Source of the DNA: Williamsia sp. DF01-3
GTDB taxonomy: Bacteria > Actinomycetota > Actinomycetes > Mycobacteriales > Mycobacteriaceae
DNA length: 64,000 bases
Assembly (NCBI RefSeq): GCF_023051145.1
Contig: NZ_JALKFS010000005.1
Location: 2,621,733-2,685,732, forward strand
Direction of reading: 5' to 3'
A program made the translations under genes and the position numbers. The notes beneath the pieces were generated by a model, which had not been told where the DNA came from, made no database searches, and was given only the letters and a program-made list of their open reading frames with translations. Positions 20,516 through 28,795 of this stretch are shown here, one piece after another; the stretch's first letter is position 1, and every line of letters begins with the position of its first letter.

Positions 20516-21220
20516 TCACTGTGCTTTGCGGTTGTTCTCGGGATCTTCCAGGAGCATGTAGCGTCCCAGCATGCGCTTGAGTTCGGTGACCGTCGCGGAG
20601 TGGTTCTGACCTTCTTGCACCGAGAAGCTGAGCAGCGAGTACGCCGTGTGCACCAGGAGTTCGGACATCAGCGCCCGGCGCCTGCGATCGGGGGTCAGTG
20701 GGGCGATGATCCGCGCGACCAATTCCGCCAGCGCACGCTCGTGCACGGTGGCAGTGGCGCGAGTGGCGGGCGTCGACTGCACAGCAAGCCACACCGCGCG
20801 TCGGGACGGATCGTCGTGCCACAGCTGCGCCAGGTGATCGATGAACTTCTCCAGTAGGCGAGGCCAGTCCAGAGACGGAACCTCCGCGGCGAATCTGGCC
20901 AGTTCACTCTGTACCCCGGCAGCGTCCTCGCGATCGAGTTCGCAGACCACGACGTACTTGTTCGCGAAGTACTGATAGAGCGTCCCGATCGGGACGTCGG
21001 CGCGCTGGGCGATGTGCTCACACGTCAGCGACTCGAAGCCGACCTCGATCAGCAGGTCGCGCGCAGCGGCCAGCATCGCATCGAACCGCAGTTGGCTGCG
21101 TTGCTGTGTGGGCCGTTTGCGCGGAACGAGTGGTTCGGAACTGAGCAACCGAGAGACACCGGTCTTGAGGGCGCCGGAATCCCCGGTGCCGGTACCGGAC
21201 TGCCGCTGGGCCATGGCCAC
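20516..21220 (-). CDS. TetR-family transcriptional regulator
   Basis: 234 residues. The N-terminal DNA-binding domain is clear: RFDAMLAAARDLLIEVGFESLTCEHIAQRADVPIGTLYQYFANKYVVV (about residues 46-93), preceded by a basic stretch PRKRPTQQRSQ. The C-terminal ligand domain is helical with no recognised effector signature. It starts 12 bases after the bcp stop on the same strand, so it is probably co-transcribed with bcp, and it converges on acpS with a 16-bp gap. Regulation of lipid or peroxide genes is conceivable from the neighbourhood but is inference. It does not resemble mycobacterial FasR beyond the shared family. Confidence 0.85.
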   Translation of the reverse strand: MAMAQRQSGTGTGDSGALKTGVSRLLSSEPLVPRKRPTQQRSQLRFDAMLAAARDLLIEVGFESLTCEHIAQRADVPIGTLYQYFANKYVVVCELDREDAAGVQSELARFAAEVPSLDWPRLLEKFIDHLAQLWHDDPSRRAVWLAVQSTPATRATATVHERALAELVARIIAPLTPDRRRRALMSELLVHTAYSLLSFSVQEGQNHSATVTELKRMLGRYMLLEDPENNRKAQ

Positions 21221-21232
21221 AGGTCGCTTCGG

Positions 21233-21706
21233 CTAGACCGAGAGGTCGCGGCGAAGTTTCGCCACGTGCCCTGTGGCGCGCACGTTGTACTGTGCCACAG
21301 CGATTTTGCCCTCGGCATCCACCAGAAAGGTGGATCGGATCACTCCGGTGACGGTTTTGCCGTACATCTTCTTCTCACCGAACGCACCCCAGGCCGTGAG
21401 GACTGCCTTCTCCGGGTCGGACAGAAGCGGGAACGTCAGCTCCTCTGCGTCGCGGAACTTGGCCAGTTTTGCGGGCTTGTCCGGAGAAATGCCGATGACC
21501 TCGACACCCGCGTCGTTCAGCTCGCCCAGGTTGTCACGGAAGTCGCAGGCCTGCTTGGTACAGCCCGGTGTGCTGGCAGCGGGGTAGAAATAGACGATCA
21601 CCTGACGTCCCCGATAGTCGTCGAGCGAGACAGTGTTTCCGTCGGCGTCCGGCAGGGAAAAGCCTGGGGCCTTGTCGCCCACTGCGAGTCGTGTGTTCTC
21701 AGTCAT
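21233..21706 (-). CDS. bcp: Thioredoxin-dependent thiol peroxidase (Bcp-type peroxiredoxin)
   Basis: 157 residues. Reduces hydrogen peroxide and lipid hydroperoxides in the cytoplasm using thioredoxin or an equivalent thiol. The motif YFYPAASTPGCTKQACDFRDN carries the peroxidatic Cys49 and, five residues on, the resolving Cys54 typical of atypical 2-Cys Bcp. The Thr-Pro-Gly before the cysteine and a conserved Arg later (IRSTFLVD) complete the active site. Length is normal. It is the first gene of a likely bcp-tetR unit and divergent from the DUF3618 gene, an arrangement I also associate with mycobacteria. Confidence 0.95.
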   Translation of the reverse strand: MTENTRLAVGDKAPGFSLPDADGNTVSLDDYRGRQVIVYFYPAASTPGCTKQACDFRDNLGELNDAGVEVIGISPDKPAKLAKFRDAEELTFPLLSDPEKAVLTAWGAFGEKKMYGKTVTGVIRSTFLVDAEGKIAVAQYNVRATGHVAKLRRDLSV

Positions 21707-21850
21707 CGGGTTCAGGCTAGCCGAGGACGCAATTCGTGTGGCGGAACACTGGCAACCCGGACTGTGAACTACCGTAGAGCCCGAATACTGACCGGCCGCT
21801 CCGCGCCTTCGTACGAGCGCGGGGAGTGGACTTCACCGATGGAGGACCTT

Positions 21851-22072
21851 GTGGGACGCGATACCGACGACATCGAGCGCGAGATCGAACGGGCCCGCGA
21901 CGAACTCGCCGAGACCCTGGACGCGCTTGCGACCCGTGCCAATCCTCAGCGGCTGGCCGAAGACGCCAAGGCCACTGCGCTCGTGACCCTCCAGAAGCCG
22001 GCGGTCGCGGGAACGCTGATCGCGGTCGGAGTCGTCGTGGTCGCGATCGTCATCAAGAAAATCGTCTCCTGA
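21851..22072 (+). CDS. DUF3618 small membrane protein
   Basis: 73 residues. The start GTG 21851 is preferred because GGAGG lies five bases upstream; an ATG at 21839 would add four residues but has no ribosome site. The N-terminal half is the DUF3618 signature, a charged helix TDDIEREIERARDELAETLDALATRANP. The C-terminal half is one transmembrane helix, VAGTLIAVGVVVVAIVIKKI. The family is common next to bcp in this order, but its biochemical role is unknown; a membrane-anchored coiled-coil adaptor is a reasonable guess. It is convergent with the ClC gene 22 bp downstream. Confidence 0.85.
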   Translation: MGRDTDDIEREIERARDELAETLDALATRANPQRLAEDAKATALVTLQKPAVAGTLIAVGVVVVAIVIKKIVS

Positions 22073-22094
22073 GCAGCTGACTGACTGAGCAGCT

Positions 22095-23504
22095 TCAGTC
22101 GAGCGGCCGGGACCCCGACCGCTCGACCGAAGCCGCTTCCCGGTCCTCGCGCTGAGCGCGATAGATCGAGTCCCCGCTCCGCAGCACCAGCAGGTAGGCG
22201 ATACCCACGGCGACCATCCCGCCGGGGATCAGGGTGTAGCCGCCGGTCATCTCGGCCACCATCAGCATCACCGCTACCGGCACACGGGCGATGGCGCCGA
22301 AACAGGCCATCATCGCGACGATGACAAACGCCGCCGGCGCCTCGGGGACGCCGGGCGCGAATGGCTCCAGCAGTCGCCACAGCGCAGCGCCGACGAACGC
22401 GCCGATCACCATGCCCGGACCGAAGATGCCGCCGGCGCCTCCGGACCCGATCGACAACGACGTCGCGAGGATCTTGGCGAAGGGGAGTGCCAGCACGATC
22501 CACAGCGGCATCGAGGCCAGTGTCTCCGCGCTCATCGCTTCCTGCACCCAGCCGTACCCGCTGCCCAGTATCTCGGGCATCGCCAGGGCGAGCAGGCCCA
22601 CCAGGAGACCGCCGACGGCGGGTTTGACGATCCGGTTGCCGGGCAACCGGGCGAACACGCTGACCGTGCCGTAGAAGAAGCGGCTGTACAGAATTCCCAC
22701 GCCGCCCGCGAGTAGTCCGATCACGGCGAACCAGATGAGCTGTGTGGGTGACTCGAATCTGTAGTCGTCGGCCACGAATCCGAACAGTGGATCGTAGCCC
22801 TCGACCGAGCCGAACACGCTGTAGGCGGTGACGGACGAGATCAACCCGGGGATGAGCGTCCGGAACTCGAAGTCGTTGCGGTACAGGATGGCTCCCGACA
22901 GCACCGCGCCACCCAGAGGCGCTCCGAAGATTGCCCCGATGCCTGACCCGATCCCGATCGCCACTGCGATTCGGCCATCGTCGTCGGTCAGATTCAGCCA
23001 CCGCGTGAACAGCGACCCGAATCCTGCGGAGATCTGTGCCGCCGGTCCTTCCCGGCCCGCAGATCCGCCGGAGCCGATGGTCAACGCGCTCGCGACCATC
23101 TTCACCCCCACCGCCCGCATCCGGATGCTGCGCGGACCGGAATGGACGGCCTCTATCGCGGCATCGGTGCCATGCCCTTCTGCCTCCGGTGCCAAACGTG
23201 CGACGAGAACGGCCGAAGCAAGCGCGCCGCCGGCGACGACGAGGGGGATTGCCCAGGGCCGACTGAAACCGTCTGAGTGGCCCGTGTCGCCGTCGCGCCC
23301 GGCCTTTGGAGGTTCGTAGCCGCCGAGGCCCTCCAGGAGGAGTCGGCCGGCCAGCTCGAGCATTTCGAAGAAGACCACCGCGCCGAGTCCGGCGACCACG
23401 CCGATGGAGATGCCCAAGACCAGCCATCGGACGGCATAGCTCGAGCGTTCGAGTCGGCTACCGATTCTGGCGCCGAGCGCTACGACAGCAGCCCCTCGCG
23501 TCAT
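22095..23504 (-). CDS. ClC-family chloride channel / proton-chloride antiporter
   Basis: 469 residues with about 10-12 hydrophobic helices. Diagnostic ClC segments: GSGGSAGREGPAAQI, containing the gating glutamate (GREGP), IGSGIGAIFGAPLGGAVLSGA after it, and GSGGAGGIFGPGMVIGAFVG in the second half of the inverted repeat. Keeping the gating glutamate is compatible with either coupled H+/Cl- exchange or gated channel activity. There is no cytoplasmic CBS pair, and the C-terminus ends shortly after the last helix. Likely roles are acid tolerance or chloride balance. It is convergent with the DUF3618 gene. Confidence 0.93.
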   Translation of the reverse strand: MTRGAAVVALGARIGSRLERSSYAVRWLVLGISIGVVAGLGAVVFFEMLELAGRLLLEGLGGYEPPKAGRDGDTGHSDGFSRPWAIPLVVAGGALASAVLVARLAPEAEGHGTDAAIEAVHSGPRSIRMRAVGVKMVASALTIGSGGSAGREGPAAQISAGFGSLFTRWLNLTDDDGRIAVAIGIGSGIGAIFGAPLGGAVLSGAILYRNDFEFRTLIPGLISSVTAYSVFGSVEGYDPLFGFVADDYRFESPTQLIWFAVIGLLAGGVGILYSRFFYGTVSVFARLPGNRIVKPAVGGLLVGLLALAMPEILGSGYGWVQEAMSAETLASMPLWIVLALPFAKILATSLSIGSGGAGGIFGPGMVIGAFVGAALWRLLEPFAPGVPEAPAAFVIVAMMACFGAIARVPVAVMLMVAEMTGGYTLIPGGMVAVGIAYLLVLRSGDSIYRAQREDREAASVERSGSRPLD

Positions 23505-23652
23505 TGGGATGACAGTAATGGGAAGAGCGTGTCCAGGTGTGACAGTTGACGATCGATGACGTGCGACCGATCAGGTGGCTGTCGATTGTTCACATGAACT
23601 TTGGCCGTCGCGGCCCCAGCAGGAATTGAAGTGGTGCAGTCAATCCTAGAAG

Positions 23653-23725
<73 letters not shown>

Positions 23726-23907
23726 GCGTTGTTGCGACTTGGAACGTTAGCAGGCCTTATGCGGAAAACGAAAATCGCGTGGTCGCAGAGGTGAAAACGG
23801 TCCGTTTTGACCGCTCGTCGCGTTTCCTGTCCGTCACACATTGCCCGTAGACTCTCCTCAGATGGTTGGTGCCCACTCGTTGGGCTTGAGGGGATGTTTG
23901 GAGTGTG

Positions 23908-25140
23908 ATGGGGTTCACGCAGACCTCGGTAGGACAAGGGGCTCGAAAGTCCACTGTTTTCATGGTTTTCCTGATCGCACTCGCCGCGGTGATGTCGGCG
24001 TGTGCCTCCGATGCCCCAACGCCCAAGTACAGCGATCAGGTTGTCAGCACCACACCGTTCGACGATCTCCTGCAGCCGGCGGTGAAGATCACCGGTTTCG
24101 CGGACAAGCCAGTGGTCGACGGTGATGTGGGGTTCTCGCCCGGTGCGCCTGTGAAGGTCACCGCGAGCGACGGGCGTCTCACCGACGTCCAGATCACCAA
24201 CTCGGCGGGCGCACCGGTGCCGGGCACGCTGTCGCCGGACAAGAAGAGCTGGACCGTGGCCCCTGGGTCGTTCGGTTACAACAAGACCTACACGCTGACC
24301 GCTGACGCCAAGGGCATCGGTGGCAGCACCAAGGCGACCACCTCGTTCACCACGAGTTCGCCCAACAACCTCACCCAGGCCTACGTACTGCCCGAAGACA
24401 ATTCGACCGTCGGGGTCGGGATGCCGGTGGCAATACGTTTCGACGAGGCGATCCCCAACCGCAAGGCTGCGCAGGACGCGATCACGGTCCGTACCGACCC
24501 ACCTACCGAGGGTGGCTTCTACTGGCTCAGTGACACCGAATTGCGTTGGCGCCCAGCGCAGTTCTGGAAGCCCGGCACCAAGGTTGATGTCGCGGTCAAC
24601 ACGTACGGGATCGATCTGGGTGACGGTCTCTTCGGGCAAGAGAACCTGAAGACCAATTTCACGATCGGGCGCGAGCTCATCGCCACTGCCGACGACAACA
24701 CCAAGACCATCACCATCACGGAGAACGGCAAGGTCATCAAGACGATGCCGACGTCGATGGGCAAGGATTCGACGCCCACCGACAACGGCACGTACATCAT
24801 CGGTGATCGTCTCGACCGCATCGTGATGGATTCGTCCACCTACGGTGTCCCCGTGAATTCTCCGGCCGGGTACCGGCTGGATGTCGACTACGCCACCCAG
24901 ATGTCGTGGAGCGGTATCTACATCCACTCCGCGCCGTGGTCGGTGTACGCGCAGGGCAGCGAGAACACGAGTCACGGTTGTCTGAACGTCAGTCCGGAGA
25001 ACGCTCTGTGGTGGGTTCAGAATTCGTTGCGAGGCGACGTCATCACCGTGAAGAACACTGTGGGTCCCGAGCTGTCGGGTACCGACGGCCTCGGAGACTG
25101 GAACATTCCGTGGGAGACCTGGAAGCAGGGCAACGCCTGA
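23908..25140 (+). CDS. L,D-transpeptidase lipoprotein with N-terminal Ig-like domains (LdtB/LppS-like)
   Basis: About 410 residues, from ATG 23908 (GTG 23905 adds one residue). Forms 3-3 cross-links between diaminopimelate residues of peptidoglycan outside the membrane. A basic N-terminus and hydrophobic helix end in the lipobox VMSAC, predicting lipidation. Two bacterial Ig-like regions follow (about residues 60-250), then the YkuD domain with its catalytic motif: [23 protein letters not shown] holds the His, Ser-His-Gly-Cys and nearby Asn residues. The C-terminal Trp-rich tail ([19 protein letters not shown]) is typical of mycobacterial class 2 enzymes. A second, shorter paralogue lies at 55896-56573. 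Confidence 0.93.
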   Translation: MGFTQTSVGQGARKSTVFMVFLIALAAVMSACASDAPTPKYSDQVVSTTPFDDLLQPAVKITGFADKPVVDGDVGFSPGAPVKVTASDGRLTDVQITNSAGAPVPGTLSPDKKSWTVAPGSFGYNKTYTLTADAKGIGGSTKATTSFTTSSPNNLTQAYVLPEDNSTVGVGMPVAIRFDEAIPNRKAAQDAITVRTDPPTEGGFYWLSDTELRWRPAQFWKPGTKVDVAVNTYGIDLGDGLFGQENLKTNFTIGRELIATADDNTKTITITENGKVIKTMPTSMGKDSTPTDNGTYIIGDRLDRIVMDSSTYGVPVNSPAGYRLDVDYATQMSWSGIYIHSAPWSVYAQGSENTSHGCLNVSPENALWWVQNSLRGDVITVKNTVGPELSGTDGLGDWNIPWETWKQGNA

Positions 25141-25357
25141 GGCTCAGCGTCCCCTCCTGTGGACATCGGGTTCTCTTCGGGTTGTGAGCCCGGCCTGGTG
25201 ATCATTTTCGACCCCGAACCGAATGACGCTGACCCTGTCCTGCTCGAGGGCGGTCCTCCTACGGGATAGGCGGCCCCCCGCGGCCTTCCGCCGTTTTCCG
25301 GGCCCGTATCGCCCCACTGTGCCGTCAGCGTCCGTCAGGCGCAGCCACACCACTGAG

Positions 25358-25632
25358 ATGTCGTCGCAGCCCGGCGAGCAGATAACTGAGTTCCAGATGC
25401 GTTCGGATACAGCGCAACTGCACGAACTGCGCGACCGGATCGGGCCTTAAACGATGAATCAACGGTGGAGGCGCTCGCCGCTACGGTGCCCTCTGCGATC
25501 GGCGTAGTCGACCGGGCAGCCGACGTATGGGAGCCGCTGGGGACAGTTGCAGACGTAGCAGGATCAGGGTGGGGGCAACGCGTGCGTCGGGAAGCCAGCG
25601 CCCTCACCCGTCTCCATCACGAGGACAACTAA
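25358..25632 (+). CDS. Small hypothetical protein, frame broken near 25442
   Basis: Starting at ATG 25358 the frame reads MSSQPGEQITEFQMRSDTAQ and ends LHELRDRIGP with a TAA. A second frame continues ALNDESTVEALAATVPSAIG to RREASALTRLHHEDN and a TAA at 25630-25632. Inserting one G in the GGG run near 25441-25443 joins them as RIGALNDESTVEAL, giving 91 residues with acidic, alanine-rich helical character. The composition recalls small secreted or ESX-associated helical proteins, but I do not recognise a family. If the base is truly absent, the gene is a pseudogene. The start has no convincing ribosome site. Confidence 0.4.
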
Positions 25633-25770
25633 GACAACGACGCCATGCTGCTTATCAGCGCATTTGGCGAGTCCTCGAAACCTAACAAGCATGACCTGAC
25701 CACCCGAAACGGCTACTCGACGCGCTTCAGCGGCCCTCGACCGAAGTCGAGGGCTCCGGAATGCCGAGAA

Positions 25771-26289
25771 CTAGCCGAACAGGCTGACGCCGCACAAGGA
25801 GCCAGAGCAGCTATTGGTGGGCGGTGGTGGCGGTGTATAGCCAATTGCGCCCTTCACCACGACGTTTCGGAAAGGTTCGACTGAATATGTGTCGTTCTCG
25901 TCAGTGCCCCACTCTCCCGGATTGGGGTTACCACCTACCGTATTGCAATGCCAATACACGTCGTACGTCCCGTCCGGAATCTCCAACAGCTCATCGTACG
26001 TGCGTAGAAAGATGGGGCTAGTCCCCGTGCTGACTGTCTTGTTGCCGCCGAACGAGAATTCCTCAATGTCTCGTGGCTCCCTCGTCGACCCTGCCGGTGT
26101 GCCTGACACGTAGCAAGTCAACAGACCGCCGGTGTTGTTGGTGACCTTGGCCTGTAGTTTACCGTCGACCACGGTCGGGGCGGCCATTGTGACGTCCTCC
26201 GCTGCGGCAGACGCTACTGGCGCGGACATAAACAAGGCTGCACCGGTTAGCGCCGAGGCGGCGACCACCGAACGAATACTCACACGCAT
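25771..26289 (-). CDS. Secreted hypothetical protein with signal peptide
   Basis: 172 residues. A Sec signal peptide is clear: basic MRVSIRS, hydrophobic VVAASALTGAALFMSA and a probable cleavage after VASAAA. The mature part is rich in Thr, Asn and Gly with beta-strand character (GKLQAKVTNNTGGLLTCYVSG), a TYDVYWHC segment, a PPPPP run and a final CSGSLCGVSLFG. Four cysteines could form two disulfides outside the cell. AAGGA lies upstream of the ATG at a workable distance. No family recognised. By eye the gene is less GC-rich than its neighbours and stands alone beside tRNA-His, which suggests recent acquisition. Confidence 0.75.
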   Translation of the reverse strand: MRVSIRSVVAASALTGAALFMSAPVASAAAEDVTMAAPTVVDGKLQAKVTNNTGGLLTCYVSGTPAGSTREPRDIEEFSFGGNKTVSTGTSPIFLRTYDELLEIPDGTYDVYWHCNTVGGNPNPGEWGTDENDTYSVEPFRNVVVKGAIGYTPPPPPTNSCSGSLCGVSLFG

Positions 26290-26611
26290 TTATTTGATCC
26301 TTCGACTAGGCGTCTCGTAGTTCCTGCGATCACAACACACCAAAGAAGCCATCACGTCGTTTCAAGAGAACGGCCGGACCCTACCGCCGTACCGAAACTA
26401 CTCCCACCACTCAGACTCGAGACGATCAACACGCGCACAAACACGTCGAGCTACGCGTCACCGCGAAGCTCCTCGACCAACTCCAAAAGCCATTAGCAAA
26501 CTAAGAGAAGGCTTGTGGGCCGCCGGCGCGAGACCGACGCCCCCGCCAACAATGAAGAACGACAAAGGCCGGTGCTTGCGCAATCAGCGCTCACACCGGC
26601 CTTCGTGTTGG
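26290..26611. other. Gene-free, less GC-rich stretch between the secreted orphan and tRNA-His
   Basis: No gene with a start codon is visible. One plus-strand frame stays open from about 26307 to a TAA at 26502-26504 without a start; its end reads KHVELRVTAKLLDQLQKPLAN, which has protein-like character and could be the remnant of a decayed gene. The rest carries the tRNA-His terminator. By eye GC is lower than in the flanking genes. Confidence 0.45.
26565..26603 (-). terminator. Hairpin terminator downstream of tRNA-His
   Basis: A perfect 10-bp stem (AAGGCCGGTG and CACCGGCCTT) spans a 19-base loop that itself contains a GCGC pair. On the minus strand it lies 8 bases after the tRNA-His 3' end and is followed by TTTGTCGTTCTT, so it probably ends the tRNA transcript. 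Confidence 0.7.
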
Positions 26612-26685
26612 GGTGGACGACGGGACTCGAACCCGCGACAGCCAGAATCACAATCTGGTGCTCTACCAACTGAACTACGCCCACC
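26612..26685 (-). tRNA. tRNA-His (anticodon GTG)
   Basis: Minus-strand cloverleaf. Acceptor GTGGGCG pairs with CGTCCAC, with the histidine-specific extra G at -1 opposite discriminator C. The anticodon loop TTGTGAT carries GTG and the T-arm is GGGTTCGAGTCCC. Its 3' side faces the less GC-rich islet, the usual geometry for tRNA-targeted integration. Confidence 0.96.
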
Positions 26686-26755
26686 ATCGGATCCGCGTTA
26701 GCGGAACCAGGGACTTACTCTAGCGGCTCGCCGGTCCGGAATTCCAATCGGTTAC

Positions 26756-26778
26756 CCGGCCTGTCGCCATCAGGCCGG
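26756..26778 (-). terminator. Hairpin overlapping the orn stop codon
   Basis: Perfect 8-bp arms CCGGCCTG and CAGGCCGG enclose a 7-base loop. On the minus strand it is not followed by a strong T run, so it may be a weak terminator or a 3'-end stabiliser. Confidence 0.4.
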
Positions 26779-27369
26779 ACCGAGCGTTTTGGTCACTTCC
26801 TCGATGGCCGACGATTCGGGCCCAGGAGGGGCGACAAACGCTGTTGCCCGGTAGTACTTGAGCTCCCGGATCGATTCCCGGATGTCGGCCAACGCACGGT
26901 GTGCCAGGCCCTTCTCTGGCTGTCCGAAGTAGATGCGCGGGTACCACCGGCGGCACAGCTCTTTGATCGAGCTGACATCGACCATCCGGTAATGCAGGTA
27001 CGCGTCGAGTTCGGGCATGTCCCGGGCGATGAAGCCGCGGTCGGTGGCGATCGAGTTGCCGGCGAGGGGGACTGCGCCGGCGGTGTCGATGTGCTTGCGC
27101 AGGTAGTCGAGGACCTGCTTCTGCGCCTCCTCGATGGTCACCGTGGACGCACGCACTTCTTCGGTGAGTCCGGATGCTGCATGCATCTTCTTCACCACCG
27201 CAGGCATGGCCGCCAGGGCGTCGTCGTCGGCGTGGATGACCACGTCGACGCCGTCACCGATGATGTTGAGTTCGCTGTCGGTGATCAGGGCTGCGATCTC
27301 GATGAGCTTGTCGCTGCGCAATTGCAGCCCGGTCATCTCGCAGTCGATCCACACAAGTTTGTCTTGCAC
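26770..27369 (-). CDS. orn: Oligoribonuclease (DEDDh 3'-5' exoribonuclease)
   Basis: 199 residues. Degrades 2-5 nt RNA oligomers, including pGpG from cyclic-di-GMP breakdown, in the cytoplasm. The DEDDh residues are visible: WIDCEMTG gives Asp9 and Glu11, [12 protein letters not shown] the second Asp region, and [14 protein letters not shown] the His and last Asp. Length is normal. It starts at GTG 27369 with the standard [15 protein letters not shown]-terminus. The stop codon lies inside a hairpin (26756-26778). It is the last gene of a minus-strand run, 63 bp behind the SDR gene. Confidence 0.96.
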   Translation of the reverse strand: MQDKLVWIDCEMTGLQLRSDKLIEIAALITDSELNIIGDGVDVVIHADDDALAAMPAVVKKMHAASGLTEEVRASTVTIEEAQKQVLDYLRKHIDTAGAVPLAGNSIATDRGFIARDMPELDAYLHYRMVDVSSIKELCRRWYPRIYFGQPEKGLAHRALADIRESIRELKYYRATAFVAPPGPESSAIEEVTKTLGPA

Positions 27370-27432
27370 CCCACAACCCTAGTTGAGCGGTTCGCGGCGT
27401 CATGCCCTGACCTGCGCGCGCCCAGGGCAGCC

Positions 27433-28236
27433 CTAGTCGCCGAGCTTGCGATAGAACGAGCCGACGATCGGTGCGGTGAACTTCCGGGGGGTGTAGCCAC
27501 CGGCAACCGACATCGCCTTGGAGAGCGCCCCGGGGACCACACGCATCTTGTTTCGCTCCAGGGCGTCGAGGCTGAGTTTTGCCACTGACTCGCTCGAGTT
27601 CCACATGAAGTCGGGGACCACACGATCGACGATGCTTGCCTCTTCGGGCGTCGGAGTGTGGGTACGCACTGGTCCCGGCGCCAGCAGAGTCACGTGCACG
27701 CCCTTGCCGGCCACCTCACCCCGGACCGATTCGGAAAGGGTGTTCACAAACGCCTTGGTCGCCGCATATGTGGCGTTGTTCGGGATCGGCATGTTGCCCG
27801 CCGCCGAACCGACCATGAGGATCCCGCCGGCTTCGCGTTGAACCATCTGCGGCAGAACCGCGAGTGTGAGGTCGTGCACCGCAACAGTATTGAGCCTCAC
27901 CTGTGCTCGCTCGTATTCTGGGTCCAGCTCGGACAACGGTCCGAAGGTGGCGATGCCCGCGTTGTTGCACAAGATGGAGATCTCACGGTCGCGGAGCTCG
28001 TTGCAGAGGGTGTCGGTCGCGGTCGGATCAGAGAGGTCGGTGGCACGCACCTCCGCTTCGACACCGAATGTCGCGCTCAACTCGGTCGCGGTCGCGGTCA
28101 GGATTTCCTCGCGGCGGGCAACCAAGATCAGGGAGTGCCCGCGTCGGGCGAGCTCGGTCGAGAGTGCCGCGCCGATACCCGACGATGCGCCGGTGACGAC
28201 TGCCCTGGCTGACGGTGTCGGATGGGGGATAGGCAT
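27433..28236 (-). CDS. Short-chain dehydrogenase/reductase (SDR)
   Basis: 267 residues with a Rossmann fold: VVTGASSGIGAALSTELARRG (cofactor glycine motif, residues 13-33), NNAGIATFG, and the catalytic Tyr-Lys in TYAATKAFVNTL with the upstream Ser (MVGSAAGNM). The cofactor preference and substrate cannot be told. It is the last gene of the padR-fadH-F420/deazaflavin-SDR run, 27 bp downstream of the deazaflavin protein gene. That context suggests a reductive step on a lipid or unsaturated acyl compound; this is inference. Confidence 0.9.
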   Translation of the reverse strand: MPIPHPTPSARAVVTGASSGIGAALSTELARRGHSLILVARREEILTATATELSATFGVEAEVRATDLSDPTATDTLCNELRDREISILCNNAGIATFGPLSELDPEYERAQVRLNTVAVHDLTLAVLPQMVQREAGGILMVGSAAGNMPIPNNATYAATKAFVNTLSESVRGEVAGKGVHVTLLAPGPVRTHTPTPEEASIVDRVVPDFMWNSSESVAKLSLDALERNKMRVVPGALSKAMSVAGGYTPRKFTAPIVGSFYRKLGD

Positions 28237-28263
28237 GGCGCCGATCGTATCGGGAGGATGCCT

Positions 28264-28770
28264 TCAGGTGGCCGACAGCCGGAACATACGGATGTCTCGC
28301 GAGGTTTTGCTGCGATAGATCGCGTAATTGCGCGCCACTTTTTCGAACTCGCGATAGAGGCGTTCCTTTTCGCTGCCCTCGACAAGGGTGGCGGTCGCCG
28401 CGATCCCGGTTCCGTCGATATTCACCCATGCCGCGGGGTTCGCGAGCAGGTTCGCGGTCCAGGCGGGGTGGTGGGGCTGCCCGAAGTTGGAACCGACCAC
28501 GTAGAGGTCGGGGTCCTCGCGCAAGTACAGCAGGGGCGATACCCGGTGTTGCCCGCTCTTTGCGCCGATCGTCGTCAGCAACATGGTGGGGGCTCCGACC
28601 GGACCGGCGATGGTGAACCGTCCCCTGCTACGGATCAGGAGTCGCCGGTCCAGCGGAATCATCTTGCGTGCCAACCACGTTCCGGGTGGGGTGGCGGCCA
28701 CCGCGAACATGACCCGGTTGAGCGGCGAGCTACTCGAGCCCCAACGCCTGTCGGGAAATGGTGCGGTCAC
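28264..28770 (-). CDS. Deazaflavin (F420)-dependent nitroreductase-family protein (DUF385/Ddn-like)
   Basis: 168 residues from GTG 28770, chosen because GGTGGAG precedes it and because upstream in-frame starts would run into fadH. The split-barrel flavin fold shows in PTMLLTTIGAKSGQHRVSPLLYLREDPDLYVVGSNFGQPHHPAWTANLLANPAAWV, the core Ddn/FDOR signature. Relatives in mycobacteria use reduced F420 to reduce quinones or nitro compounds, so the organism probably makes F420. Substrate unknown. It sits between fadH (25 bp) and the SDR gene (27 bp), in one apparent operon. Confidence 0.88.
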   Translation of the reverse strand: MTAPFPDRRWGSSSSPLNRVMFAVAATPPGTWLARKMIPLDRRLLIRSRGRFTIAGPVGAPTMLLTTIGAKSGQHRVSPLLYLREDPDLYVVGSNFGQPHHPAWTANLLANPAAWVNIDGTGIAATATLVEGSEKERLYREFEKVARNYAIYRSKTSRDIRMFRLSAT

Positions 28771-28795
28771 GGCTCCACCCTTCGTGGTCTCGGGT

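Noticed and set aside
25144-25353. 69-codon minus-strand frame downstream of the L,D-transpeptidase gene
   Set aside because: Arginine-rich, no ribosome site, no family resemblance. The plus strand there also holds only short frames such as VIIFDPEPNDADPVLLEGG, which stops without a recognisable continuation.
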